This document shows, piece by piece, positions 22,747-33,568 of a stretch of 64,000 bases of DNA. Positions within the stretch are counted from its first letter, which is position 1; the number at the start of each line of letters is the position of its first letter. The position numbers and the translations under genes were made by a program. Origin of the DNA: Prostheceraeus crozeri (lineage: Eukaryota; Platyhelminthes; Polycladida; Euryleptidae); the NCBI GenBank assembly GCA_907163375.1, contig CAJQUW010009052.1:1-64000 (forward strand), given 5' to 3'. Below the pieces are notes generated by a model that saw only the letters and a list, made by a program, of their open reading frames with translations, made no database searches and was not told the origin of the DNA.

Positions 22747-24700
22747 CTGTGAAAAAATGGAAGGTTAGGCACGAGTTACATCATAATCCAATGTTTCCAC
22801 CCACGATCCCGAATCCATCACTTCCCACCACACATAATATTTTCAATAACCTAAACCTGATATTCAAACGTATCCGTTCAAACGAAATCTCAGCCAGGTC
22901 GGTGAGTGAATGTCATTTTGCTCGAACACGCGTGCGAATGCTGATATTCGAGCGAAGTCCAAAATTGACTTTAAATCCAGTTCTTCATGAGGCTTCGAAG
23001 TTAAAGTCGTGCATGACAATAATTCACATTAATTTTCACATAATTCAGATTATGATTTTTTACGAATGTATTATTGCATTATGTGGCATATACTACTCTT
23101 CAGATATCTATCTCATCATAGAATTGTGTAAATGTTAATTAATCACTGCATTCTCATTAAGTGAGCGTATTGCATTGCAATAAAGAATCCATTAAAAGAG
23201 GCTAAACGCATTGCCTATGCCAAAGATGATACCATTACTACTCAAAACTCACCCTGGAAATACTGTCTAGGTGGCTGAAATCATCGGTAAGATCACATGC
23301 CTCTGCTAGCTTTACTCTTACTTAAACTGCCACTAAAGCAGCTTGCCATCCTTGAAAGCCAGCAGCTTTTAATCATTGGAAGCCCTCGTGTGATGGATGT
23401 AGGTCTTACATTTCTCTTCGGGTTTCATGATAACGATTCGACTATATCTATCTTCATTTTTTGCACAATTTTGCTCCTAGCACAGCTATGAGCCATGAAC
23501 TAAGGTAGGAGTTACTCAATGAAAAAGTGATAAATCAGAAAAAAATCTGCTCATTTCTTGGTTTTCACATTGTCATTAGATGATTTTAAGAGACCTAGTG
23601 TTTGGGGCAATTACCGTCAATTTATTCAAGTCTTCGAAAGATCATTTGTGACCATTTTTCTAGAGGTTCTAGAGGAAGTTTCAGTATGCGCATATCAGCA
23701 TTCGTGCTGTGCATCGATTCGCTTGAATGCAACCACAGGCTTCAATTCACATCCACTTATGTTTTCTTCATGTGCTCTATTAAAAGGGTTCTTGAACAAC
23801 ATATCGACAAATACATGTAGGCATCTGGAAATTGAATGAAGTTGTTTAAATAGGCCGTTGTGGTTGGCCATATTAAGAAGTTTCAAAAACGAAACCACGG
23901 CGATTAAATATTTTTACCACTACATAATGAGCTCAAACGCAAAGATGACACCCTCGTCAATTCAAGTAGTCTATGTGAAAAGCAAAAAAATTCTGGCAGT
24001 GTATTCAATGTCGCGTTGACAATAAATAGGGATACATGGAAAGGCAGAAGTCATCACTTCATTGGACTTCACACTTGCTAAGTGAAGAAGCAAAGCGGAT
24101 TTCGCTCCGATTTCTTGGTCATTGGAACATACGGTAGGGGATCTAAGGCACTGGTGTCTTTTGTAAAATGAATAGTAGGGATAATCAAAAAGTAGTAATT
24201 TTGTAATAAATATAGCTCAATAAGTGCCATACTACTTAAGTATTAAACTTTAAAGCATTGAATAGATAGTATGTAAACACAAGAATGATTTGGAAAACTG
24301 CAAAAATTTAACTTATTAGAAATTGGTCAATTAACATGATCTCCATTAACATGATATCTCATTAACATTATCTCCTTAAGAAACTGGATCTTTTGAACTT
24401 AAGAAATTTTGCTGCATGGTGACATTTCTTTGAGTTGATATTATTGACATTATCTTTGAGTTACGGTTTATTAGTACCTCAGACAGAGCACTGAGGTTTT
24501 CATGTCTTCCCTACGATGGTGAGCGGTAGCGACATTACAAGTTAACCAGTTAATCAACTACCTTCGTTATCATTAAAAATTCATCAAGAAATCGCAATCA
24601 TTGACTGACATCGATTGTTATTACATATAATTGTAGTTTTTTATAATAAAAGACAAATACTTTTAATTAAATTTTGATGGCCTCTTCATTATAGGCGTTC
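22747..24700. other. Intron DNA, nothing recognised
   Basis: AT-rich. A short run near 24325-24375 repeats ATTAACATGATCTCC-like words three times. No coding text was recognised, although two overlapping plus frames near 23558-23839 are longer than their surroundings. Confidence 0.3.
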
Positions 24701-24707
24701 TTATCTA

Positions 24708-26006
24708 CAGTGCGTCCCAAATTATTAGGAAGAAACGCTTTTTTTCACAAGAAACATCTTTATTCCATGTTTTTCTCCAGCTGTCAAGCCAGCAACCAGA
24801 CATTCAATATCCTCATTAAATTTATGTATTTTAAAACAATAATCAAAATCTAAGTGGTCGAAAAATCCATATATTTCACATAGAAAAGCGAAGACAGATG
24901 CAGGCCTACATGTGAAATTAAGTGCTAAGTAATGTTAATTACACGAAAATGCCAACTCTTAGTAGTGGGACTAAAGTGGGACCTACTTTGGCCTTGATGA
25001 CGGCCTCAACTCTTTTTCACATGGAATATAAAAGATATGAGAAAATGTCTACGCTGGCGATGTCGTGAAGAACCTTAAGAATGTTCTCAATAAGGTATTA
25101 CCGAGTTGTCGTACCTGGGTCCTTGTCTATTCGACGCTTAACGATTGCTCACAAACTCTCAATCACATTGAGGTCAGGGGAGTTACCGGGCCACTCCAGC
25201 ACTTGCATGCCGACTTCTTATTTGATATAATCATGTGTATCCTACCTTTCTCCAATCGTCAGAGGTCAAGTGACGATCAGCCATAGAGAGGTTCATTCAC
25301 TTCTTCCTCTTGGCAAGGGTATGAATTGAGACCTTCAAGGAACCTTTGCGCTGTATCATGACCATGGCTGCATCCAGCTTCTTTGAGACGTGTGTGAGTT
25401 GTAGACTTAGTAACCAGTCACTGCTCTCCTGCTATTATTACTAGCAATAAGCACCTGTCGTCAATTTGTCTGATCGAACGCTTGCGACCAGAACTTCCGA
25501 CTCTTTGGTGTATCTCCTGACCGCTTTGTAATCTTTTTGTCACCCTATCTACCGTTGATTTGCTTGTGTTACATCTTTTTGACACTTCTCGCACAGTGCA
25601 AACATTTTCTGCTAACAAAATTTCGATGTGGCTTACCAGCCTCGGTGTCACATCGTTTCCTTTACCCATCTTTCAAAACAGTGATGCAGCTAAGGATGAA
25701 GGCCAGCAAAAATTAATGACCAATCAAAACACTACTAGCGCTCCATGACAAAGCGTCTACGAAGCATGTATCGACCAAGTGACGTGTTGGCTTTTACTGA
25801 AGGCATGCAATCACTAATTATGCGCAGGAAGGCAAATCATGCACTTTTTTGCATTTGCATGTGCAAGTGCAATTTTGGCTTATATAGCGTCCTAAGATAT
25901 GATATTTTCATGGACAAATCCAAAGAAATAATTAGAGACATTACAAGCAGAATCATCTTTATTTTAGAATTTGGTTTCCTTGTCCCTAATAACCTGGGGC
26001 GCACTG
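24708..26006 (-). mobile_element. Tc1-like DNA transposon, decayed
   Basis: The left end is TA then CAGTGCGTCCCAAATTATTA; the right end, read on the minus strand, is CAGTGCGCCCCAGGTTATTA, so imperfect terminal inverted repeats enclose about 1.3 kb. On the minus strand 25669-25418 encodes a DNA-binding helix-turn-helix (SHIEILLAENVCTVREVSKR, CNTSKSTVDRVTKRL, then SSGRKRSIRQIDDR), typical of the Tc1 N-terminus. WPGNSPDLNVIESLWAIVKR near 25190 to 25130 is the third catalytic region. Only about 70 codons separate the two, so the first and second catalytic aspartates have been deleted. Stops and frame changes are present. The right target base pair is TG instead of TA. Confidence 0.8.
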
Positions 26007-26187
26007 TGAATACAAATACTATTCAATGTACTACGGGTTACGGCAGTCCTTTGGCGCCAAATTGATAGTGCTTTCTCGATGTATTTTTTACTCATCCCTT
26101 CCATACTACTCAACTGATGCCACGAAACTACTGATACTACTGACCAAGCTCCCAATCCTCCCTTCCAGGCCACAGACAGCGTCTTAC

Positions 26188-26421
26188 TCATCGTCACTGC
26201 TGTCGTGTTCAGCCATCGAGGCGTGTTTGGAGAGGCAAGCGTGTGAGGATGAAGAGAGTAACGATCGTCGGGAGTAACGACGGTGGAGATGTACTCTGGG
26301 CAGGGAGCAGGCGAGTTGTAGCGAAGGCGACGATTTGTGCGGAGTCAATGGCGAGTGCGGAGGTAGATGGCGTGGTTTCCATGGAGGTGGTGGCAGTGGA
26401 AGTGGGGGCGACATGCATACA
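26188..26421 (-). CDS. Cav1: Cav1 candidate cassette exon, Pro/Ser-rich tail
   Basis: This exon is inferred. A GC-rich 234-base block sits between a strong acceptor (TTCCCTTGCAG) and a strong donor (GATGA|GTAAGAC). Entered in phase 2, as required after the exon at 47208-47485, it stays open for its full length and leaves in phase 2, as required by the exon at 22557-22746. The peptide starts SVCMSPPLPLPPPPWKP, continues with Ser/Pro/His/Arg-rich sequence (YSRRSLLSSSS) and ends MAEHDSSDDE. Its length is a multiple of three, so skipping it would keep the frame, as in a cassette exon. Other frames are also open because the block is GC-rich, which weakens the case. It lies 180 bases from a Tc1 remnant. 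No homologous text is recognised. Confidence 0.55.
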
Positions 26422-27444
26422 CTGCAAGGGAAAAGCTACATGCACATGCAGAACGATGCTCTTCGATCATGACACTCAACTATGAAATAACATAAACTCT
26501 CTGAGCAGGAGGGAGAACGCAACTGTAAATGCAATAGTAATTCTTGCTAACTTGGATCAAAAACACAAAGCTTATCAACTTTCGGGTTGAGCACAAAAAT
26601 TTCTCATTTCGACAAGTAACGTGACAAAAATAACATAAATGATGTCTAAAATACAGTTAATACTGCATTAAACGGATGATTTGTGATCAAAACTTTAGAT
26701 GATCCTTTACCAAGTTATTAAAGCGGAAATATATTGAAATTGGTATCTAAGAACTTTGAATTGTGTTATTTATAGGAAATCCTGTTGCACAATATGCCGC
26801 ATTTCTTTGAAAAAAACGGCGCGGTTCATAATATGCACGATACCTGTTGGAGAGTGGAGCTTATTTGAAACTTATCATATATTAAAGTTAAACGTCATAT
26901 TAGAGTTCAACATTTTAGTAAAATGCTGTTGGCTGATCAGCTGATGACTTACATGAAAAGCAATTCAAGATAATTTCAAGATATATTGAAATGGTAGCCT
27001 TTGTTAAGTTTCCTTAGCAGTTTACACATAAAAATCATGAACCGAATATCGTGGGCAAAATCTGTTTTTCAGAGGAAGACATCATCATCAGGCTATTCCA
27101 CGAAACTTCATCTACGGCTACATAATAGAATACTGGCGGTTTGGAGACTAGTAACAAGTCTAGTAGCTTCACTAGCACATGAATACATCTTCGATACAAA
27201 ATATTACATAAAAATTGCAACCATCACATAATTCAGTTCCTCAAGTAAAATTTATTGCCTATTCAATTAATTTTAGCAGCAGACAATACTTTGTTGCAGT
27301 ATTTATGGTTTTAAACTTAACGAAACTTTCTCAAGGAGCGTATTCGAAGAAATACGGCAGTATAACTGCAATTTTTTATGTCTATTGAATATGATAATGT
27401 CCGTTTTAATAAATTACGTGTTGGTGCAACTTTGTAAAGGAATG

Positions 27445-27791
27445 CATAGAAGAGAAAACTATGTTGTCTCATGGCCACGTCTGTTCTCTACGGCGAGATA
27501 CAACAGTACTGTACAATCTGGCTTAACAGTTGATACAAAAAACGCTAGATTACAGTTCAGTTCATACGTCATCAATACTGTCCAAACAAGTCGCTTAACT
27601 AGAAACGCGTAACATAAAATTCACAAGAGAAATGCGTACTAGTAAAATCGATAAAAGGTAATATACAAAAACTGAAAATATGTTAGAGAGAATAAACTTT
27701 CAATACATAGACTAAAAGAAAACTGAAAGTTACAATAAAGACCAAGGCAAACTGAAGCAAAAGTCAGCACAGTTTCAACAGAAACAATCTG
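27445..27791. repeat. Left inverted terminal repeat of Penelope-like element
   Basis: It starts CATAGAAGAGAAAACTATG and ends GAAACAATCTG. It is the reverse complement of 29526-29872 with no length difference, which implies recent formation or copying. Confidence 0.92.
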
Positions 27792-29467
27792 TCCTTCTGC
27801 ACACAAAGATCCGGGAGTGAGAGTCGAATGCTTACACTTTCTGTGATGGCCAGCTCCAAAGATGTCCTTGTTTTTCTTGCTACTTGAAAGCCTTGATGTT
27901 CCTGCTCTAACACTGCTGATCGATGTTCACAACTGCTCAAATGACGGGTGATGGCGGACACTGGCGGTTGTTTGCTTCTCGGTCTTGTTGTTCCTTTGTA
28001 GAGCCACTTGGGAAGATGTTCTGCCCTTCGAAGTAGAAGATACCGCTCCGTTTTCCCAATATACCTTGCACCGCAAGGACAAGAGAAATTGCAGGTCACT
28101 TTGGGTTGGTGGGTTATCGGGATTGCGTCTTTCACACTTGCTGAGGCTAGGAAACTTGTACGGAACACTGGAACGGGATTGACGTAGTAGAAAACTTTAC
28201 CAATCTCCTTACTCAGAGTCATGGCGATCTGCTCACTCTTGACACCGTAGTACGGCAAACGAAAGAAGATCTTTTTCTTCTCCAATGTTGGTACCTCGTC
28301 TTTGATCGGTCGGGAGAACTTCTCAATGAACCACGTTGGATAGCCATTGTTCTGAAGACAACGGAATAAGAACTTGAATTCTTCTTCAACGTGTTGAGCA
28401 GAGCATAACAACCTGGCACGATGAAACAGTGAGACTACCAGGTTTCGCTTGTACCTTCTCGGGCAAAAGGACTGAAAGTTGTTGTAGAGTCCTGTATACG
28501 TAGCCTTCCGGTAGATCGACGTTGAGATGCGACCCTCGGAGTCGGTATGGAGAGCCACATCCAGGAAGTGATCACCATCTTCTTTCGTGAACTGTATTGC
28601 TTGATGCTGTTGATTGAAGACCGTCAGAAGGTTTTCTCCGAACTCTTTGTTGACAATCAGAAAGGTGTCGTCCACGTAGCGACCGTAGAATTTGGGAACT
28701 GTATGCTTCATGAACATGGATCTTTCCAAAGCACCGACGAAGATCTGACTAAAAGATCCGCTTAGTGGTGATCCCATTGCCAAACCATCACTCTGACGAT
28801 ACAGTTCTTTGTCGAATGCAAACTCCACGTCCTTCGCCAATGTTGACAGCAGGAGACGACAGTTCTCTTCAGACAGAGGGACTTCAGACAGTTTTGGGGG
28901 ATTTCTCGTTCCACCGTACCACTCGTTGCATATCAAATCAATTGTCTCATTCACTGGGATGCTGGTGAAGAGACTTCTGATGTCGAAGGACAGGCACACT
29001 TCACTTTCCTCCAATTGTACTGCAGAGATCTTCCGTTGAAATTCGAAGGAGTCTTTGATTGTGTATTTGTTGAAGTCACTTAGGATTGGCTTGAGAAGTT
29101 GCTCATCAACAAATCTGGATGCGGAATGATGCGCTGAACCAGTCATGGAGAGCACTGGGCGCATCGGAACACCCTCTTTGTGTACCTTGGCCAGTCCGTA
29201 CAGGCGTGGTATGATACAACCACTGGGAATCAGCTCCAATGCTTGCTGTGGAAGTTGTTTCTCCTCTACCACTTTCTTGACTGCTTGCACGACCTTCTTC
29301 TGTCCGCTTTCATCGTTCCAATCGACATCGCCACTCGCTTTGTGGAATTTCGTGGGATCGTTCAATATCACATCCATTCGCTCTTTGTATTGACCGACAG
29401 TCATCACAACCGTACCATTGCCCTTGTCTGGCTTCATAAGCAGCAAGCCTTTCTTCTTCATCTCCAT
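27764..29467 (-). CDS. Penelope-like reverse transcriptase with GIY-YIG endonuclease (N-terminally truncated)
   Basis: The frame is uninterrupted for 567 residues. RT landmarks are KPDKGNGTVVM (12-22), RLYGLAKVHK (88-97), SFDIRSLFTSIP (160-171, catalytic motif A), GLAMGSPLSGSFSQIF (228-243, motif B) and YVDDTF (264-269, motif C aspartates). From about 457 comes VTCNFSCPCGARYIGKTER with RRAEH, the GIY-YIG nuclease with the cysteines typical of the group. The enzyme would copy its RNA at a nicked genomic site. An in-frame TGA sits 13 codons upstream of the first ATG, and complete relatives have some 200 or more additional N-terminal residues, so the start is an accident of truncation. It is probably not mobile by itself. 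Confidence 0.9.
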   Translation of the reverse strand: MEMKKKGLLLMKPDKGNGTVVMTVGQYKERMDVILNDPTKFHKASGDVDWNDESGQKKVVQAVKKVVEEKQLPQQALELIPSGCIIPRLYGLAKVHKEGVPMRPVLSMTGSAHHSASRFVDEQLLKPILSDFNKYTIKDSFEFQRKISAVQLEESEVCLSFDIRSLFTSIPVNETIDLICNEWYGGTRNPPKLSEVPLSEENCRLLLSTLAKDVEFAFDKELYRQSDGLAMGSPLSGSFSQIFVGALERSMFMKHTVPKFYGRYVDDTFLIVNKEFGENLLTVFNQQHQAIQFTKEDGDHFLDVALHTDSEGRISTSIYRKATYTGLYNNFQSFCPRRYKRNLVVSLFHRARLLCSAQHVEEEFKFLFRCLQNNGYPTWFIEKFSRPIKDEVPTLEKKKIFFRLPYYGVKSEQIAMTLSKEIGKVFYYVNPVPVFRTSFLASASVKDAIPITHQPKVTCNFSCPCGARYIGKTERYLLLRRAEHLPKWLYKGTTRPRSKQPPVSAITRHLSSCEHRSAVLEQEHQGFQVARKTRTSLELAITESVSIRLSLPDLCVQKDRLFLLKLC

Positions 29468-29525
29468 GACAGTCTTGAGATGAGTTTGAGAAGGATGTTG
29501 TCAGGAAGTTTTCAAGGAAACTCAG

Positions 29526-29872
29526 CAGATTGTTTCTGTTGAAACTGTGCTGACTTTTGCTTCAGTTTTCCTTGGTCTTTATTGTAACTTTCAGTTTTCT
29601 TTTAGTCTATGTATTGAAAGTTTATTCTCTCTAACATATTTTCAGTTTTTGTATATTACCTTTTATCGATTTTACTAGTACGCATTTCTCTTGTGAATTT
29701 TATGTTACGCGTTTCTAGTTAAGTGACTTGTTTGGACAGTATTGATGACGTATGAACTGAACTGTAATCTAGCGTTTTTTGTATCAACTGTTAAGCCAGA
29801 TTGTACAGTACTGTTGTATCTCGCCGTAGAGAACAGACGTGGCCATGAGACAACATAGTTTTCTCTTCTATG
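29526..29872. repeat. Right inverted terminal repeat of Penelope-like element
   Basis: It starts CAGATTGTTTC and ends TTCTCTTCTATG, the mirror of the left repeat, and is followed directly by the 12-base target duplication. Confidence 0.92.
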
Positions 29873-29884
29873 AATGTCCGTTTT

Positions 29885-31824
29885 CTTTTAATGTATGAAA
29901 CTAATTCACACTATCTTATTAATGCAACTGCAACTCAAATCAATAAAATGAAGTTCACGAGAAAATACATAAAACAGATATTGAGACATACAAGTTTGGA
30001 TCACGATTGTAAGCACACAATAAATAGATTAACACTAACAAATTGATTCCGAGGTAAGTGTTAAGGTATAAATGAATTACTTTCTCTACTGCCTTCAATT
30101 TTTCATGTCGAGTAGTGGCTTGTGATCGCATAGTAATGAACAATTGTTCGCTTTCTGATCCTCATGAATAAGGGAATAAAGCTTGAGATTCATTTAATAA
30201 AATGTTTCATGGATGGAACTAATATAAGAAAAGTAAATTTCTTATTTAGCATTTCCTGTAAACTCTCGCAACTTTTGATAAATTTGCTTCTAAAACCTGA
30301 ATCGTATTTTCAATTGACCGCACATTTCTGAAAATTTTGCAAAAGAATCAGTCTTTGTTGATTTAGGATTTAGCTAAATATCATGAAAAATGTGTGCTAC
30401 TTTCTTACTTCGCTTATCTAAAGACATCTTTAATTTCTTTGATAATGCCTAATCAATCACTAATTTAATGAACCTATTATGAACCGGATTTCGTAACAGT
30501 AGCGATAACAAAAAGAAACTGATTCCAGTTCTGAAATGTAGATGATTAAGATATGATTATGATAAACGATTCCCAGTCTCTGCTAAATATACAAAAAGCA
30601 AGTGTTAGCTGACACTTAGAAAAATGAGCTAAACAAATATTATTAAAATTGTCAAAAGAGATGGCGGTTAGCACAGAATATATGTATTTGTGAAGATCAT
30701 TAAAAGATAAGGAGTTTTAACAAAATTCAGCCACCAACAGTCTAATCAAAGATGTACAGATTTCGTTATGTTTGAATGTTAGACATAATTAATAATTGTG
30801 AGGTTAGGATTTTGGCTTTGTGGTCAAAGTTATAGGTGCAAGAATCCATTTCCAGTTTAACAAAATATGACATCCCAAATACAAATAAAATTTCACAAAA
30901 GAACAGCCACACCTATTGATCAACAAAGCAGTAATGCTCTTCAGTTGCCTCCAATACGTTAATTGTCGGTTAGATCTAGAATGACTAAAAGTATTTTGAA
31001 AGAAATTGCTTTACAGCTTCTCCAAAAATTCATAAAATATTCGAATGAGGCCTCATTATTGCTTTCAAGATCGATTATCTAACCTACGTATTAGGACAGT
31101 CGTATTGAGCTAAGCAATACCAAAACCGAGGTAAAAACGTAATTTGGGGTTAGAGCCAACAGCAAGTGATCATGTTTCTATTCCCGCGTGTCTCGCTCAA
31201 GAAATGATCCATTAGCAGTGATATACTCGCAATATGCAAATTTTTGAGAGAGATGGCACATCTCCAACTGGTCAGTCATTTCTGCCACACTCAAGGTACA
31301 AAACCACACAAGCAAGCTGGGGTTGGGAACCCATCTCAAACTCGCAACTCTCATCCAGTTGCGGCTAGTGATCTTTAGTGAGTTTGCCCATTAGTGCTGC
31401 ATTAGCTGCACCTACAGAAGTAGTCTGTTTTCACATCAGAAGACACCGAGACCGTATTCAATGGCTTGTGCGTGTGCATTGCAGTCACAAGACATGCGTG
31501 CATGGCACACGCAAATATATGTAGGGACACAACTGTCGACGCTCGTCTCCTTCACAGCTGTATCTTGATCCACAACGCCTTGCACACAGCCAGAACATAT
31601 GTCGTCGAAGATTGGTGACGTGCAAAGGTCAATCGTACAAAATTGTACAAATCAAATGAAGCTCCACTTCATTCTAGATGTTTTTCAGTGTCATATTTAA
31701 GTGAATCTCCAGGATACAGTTTAAGTGACATGCGGCGTACTGGTTCCACACTTGTACACTTGATAATGATAAAAAACGTTCGAAAAGCCTCATACACCTT
31801 GCACATTTGAAAATTTGCATACTT
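29885..31824. other. Intron DNA, nothing recognised
   Basis: AT-rich intron sequence without recognisable coding text. Confidence 0.3.
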
Positions 31825-32007
31825 CGAGCTCTGGTTAGTTTCCTCTCATCGTATTCTTGCGATAGCAAGCTGTATAACGATGTGATCCATTACGATATGC
31901 ATTATAAATGAGCACGTGTACTGCATATCGTGATGGATCATATCGTTATATAGCTTACTATCGCAAGAATGTTTTTCATACGATGAGAAGAGGCCAACTA
32001 GAGCTCG
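31825..32007. repeat. Long imperfect hairpin, about 80-bp arms and 20-base loop
   Basis: The left arm (31825-31901) and right arm (31922-32007) are near reverse complements. Matching words are CGAGCTCT/AGAGCTCG, CTCTCATCGTA/ACGATGAGAAG, TTCTTGCGATAG/CTATCGCAAGAA and CGATATGCA/TGCATATCG. The loop TTATAAATGAGCACGTGTAC spans 31902-31921. It may be a fold-back transposon or a transcribed hairpin. Confidence 0.85.
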
Positions 32008-33383
32008 TCTCATGCATATGCATATATTATATGAGATATACAGAAAAATAAAAAAACCAACATAAATCCAATAATTTGAAAGATTCTATCAGTATTTATT
32101 TACAGAATTTTTACGTTAATTCACCTTCATTATCTAGCTTTTGAGCCATTTATTCCTTCATCGACTTTTATTCACAGAACTTTGATCTCAAATCCTAGGA
32201 AATGTTATGGTTATTTGGATACCATGCCCAGCAGGAAATTCATAAAGACGATGGTTTAGAAAGACCAAAATGAACCTAAGTAGCATTTTACGTCAAATTG
32301 AAAGACAAAGCGTATACGAACTATCTATAATTACACCTATCACTGCTTGAATGCACATTCAAAGATGATCCGACGTCAGACTTTGACGAAGATTAAACCA
32401 TTGTTTTAGACTTTCACACTGAGAAAATTATATAAAACGATGATGTATTTATCATTAATGTTTAGAGTTCAAGTGCAACGATTGATGCCTATAGTGTATA
32501 ACCTATAAAAATCACAAACCGGAGGTCAACCTACAAGGTCGCATAGACTGTGGCAGTTGATAATAAAATAAAAACTAAAATCAGGCAGTGACTTTTGGCA
32601 GCAATGGCAGTCTCAATCAATTCTTATAGAGAAACGACTTTCCAAATGAATTCTTTTTCAATAAAAAATTCCAAATTATCTTTTACATACTACATTTCAC
32701 ACATGGGTCCCAGTTGAATATTGAATTTTACTTATTGATACTTTTATCTATTTGTTTGGTTATGGTCGGAGGCTGCACAATGTAGGAAGTTACATTTTAA
32801 ATAAGGAGCTTTAAGAAAACATCATGATATCCTTAAAACATCAACCTCGAGAAGATTAAGAATACGCTATTACAAGCTATACAATTGAAGTTTTGTGGCC
32901 ATGAATTTTAGACAGAGTCGCACATGAATTTTAGGATTGGGGTAGCAAAAATGGAGAAAAACACATATTTGATGTAACTATCTTTAACATCTGAAATTGT
33001 CATCATAAATATCAATTCAGACCAAAACACAAATATGAAGTGTTTTAAGAACTATCAAGTGAAAATAAGGATTTAGATAAATATCATGGGGCGTTGTGCG
33101 CAGTGTAATCTAGACTGTGTCATGAATATCCGATTTAAATAACATGAATGGGTGCGGAGGACATTAAATGATTTTGTTAGCACAAGTTAATAACAGAAGA
33201 ATTACCATCGACATCGAATTATTCAAAATATGGCTGTGCGTAGTAATTATCTTTTTCGATTCAATAAAGAACGACTTTAGATAATCCATAGAAGTCTAAT
33301 TGGTCGTTTTGTGAATCTAAAAATGTCTGAATGCTCTCGTCTTGTAAACTGAACTATTAGTACAATCTACAATCAATGCATAC
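32008..33383. other. Intron DNA, nothing recognised
   Basis: AT-rich sequence running up to the BEL/Pao element. No coding text was recognised. Confidence 0.3.
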
Positions 33384-33568
33384 TGTTACGGAAAACGTCC
33401 GGCTAGTTGTGCATCAACATATTTATTACGATTTACATGGCTATCAGCTATAAATTCAAATTTATGTCAAACATGGATAGAGCATGAGCATATGTACATA
33501 GATTAGTACCAGAGCAATGAACGATCAAGTCATAGAAATAGCGTAGGATCAGATAGAAAGTCACAACA
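33384..33568 (-). repeat. BEL/Pao 3' LTR
   Basis: 185 bases, preceded on the left by the CATAC duplication. It matches the other LTR at about 98 percent by eye. Confidence 0.93.

Larger units (their letters stand above)
27396..29884 (-). mobile_element. Penelope-like retroelement with inverted terminal repeats and 12-bp target duplication
   Basis: The element body is 27408-29872, flanked by the 12-base duplication AATGTCCGTTTT (27396-27407 and 29873-29884). Inverted repeats of 347 bases lie at 27445-27791 and 29526-29872 and appear nearly identical. An extra 37 bases (27408-27444) lie outside the left repeat, a feature known for Penelope-like elements, where one repeat carries a short extension. 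The coding frame (27764-29467) lies between and runs into the left repeat, so its last codons are repeated, inverted, at the other end. This arrangement is expected of the group's unusual end structure. The element lacks the N-terminal third of the usual protein and so is 5'-truncated. Confidence 0.92.

Noticed and set aside
26209-26485. Plus-strand frame and an alternative minus frame over the candidate cassette exon
   Set aside because: They are GC-driven shadows. Only the phase-2 minus frame agrees with flanking splice sites.
27445-27791. Hammerhead ribozyme in the Penelope-like terminal repeat
   Set aside because: The only candidate (TTGATGA followed soon by GAAC) has no usable stem II and lacks the first conserved C.
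28547-29542. Plus-strand frames of 67-120 codons opposite the Penelope-like ORF
   Set aside because: Antisense shadows of the reverse transcriptase frame.
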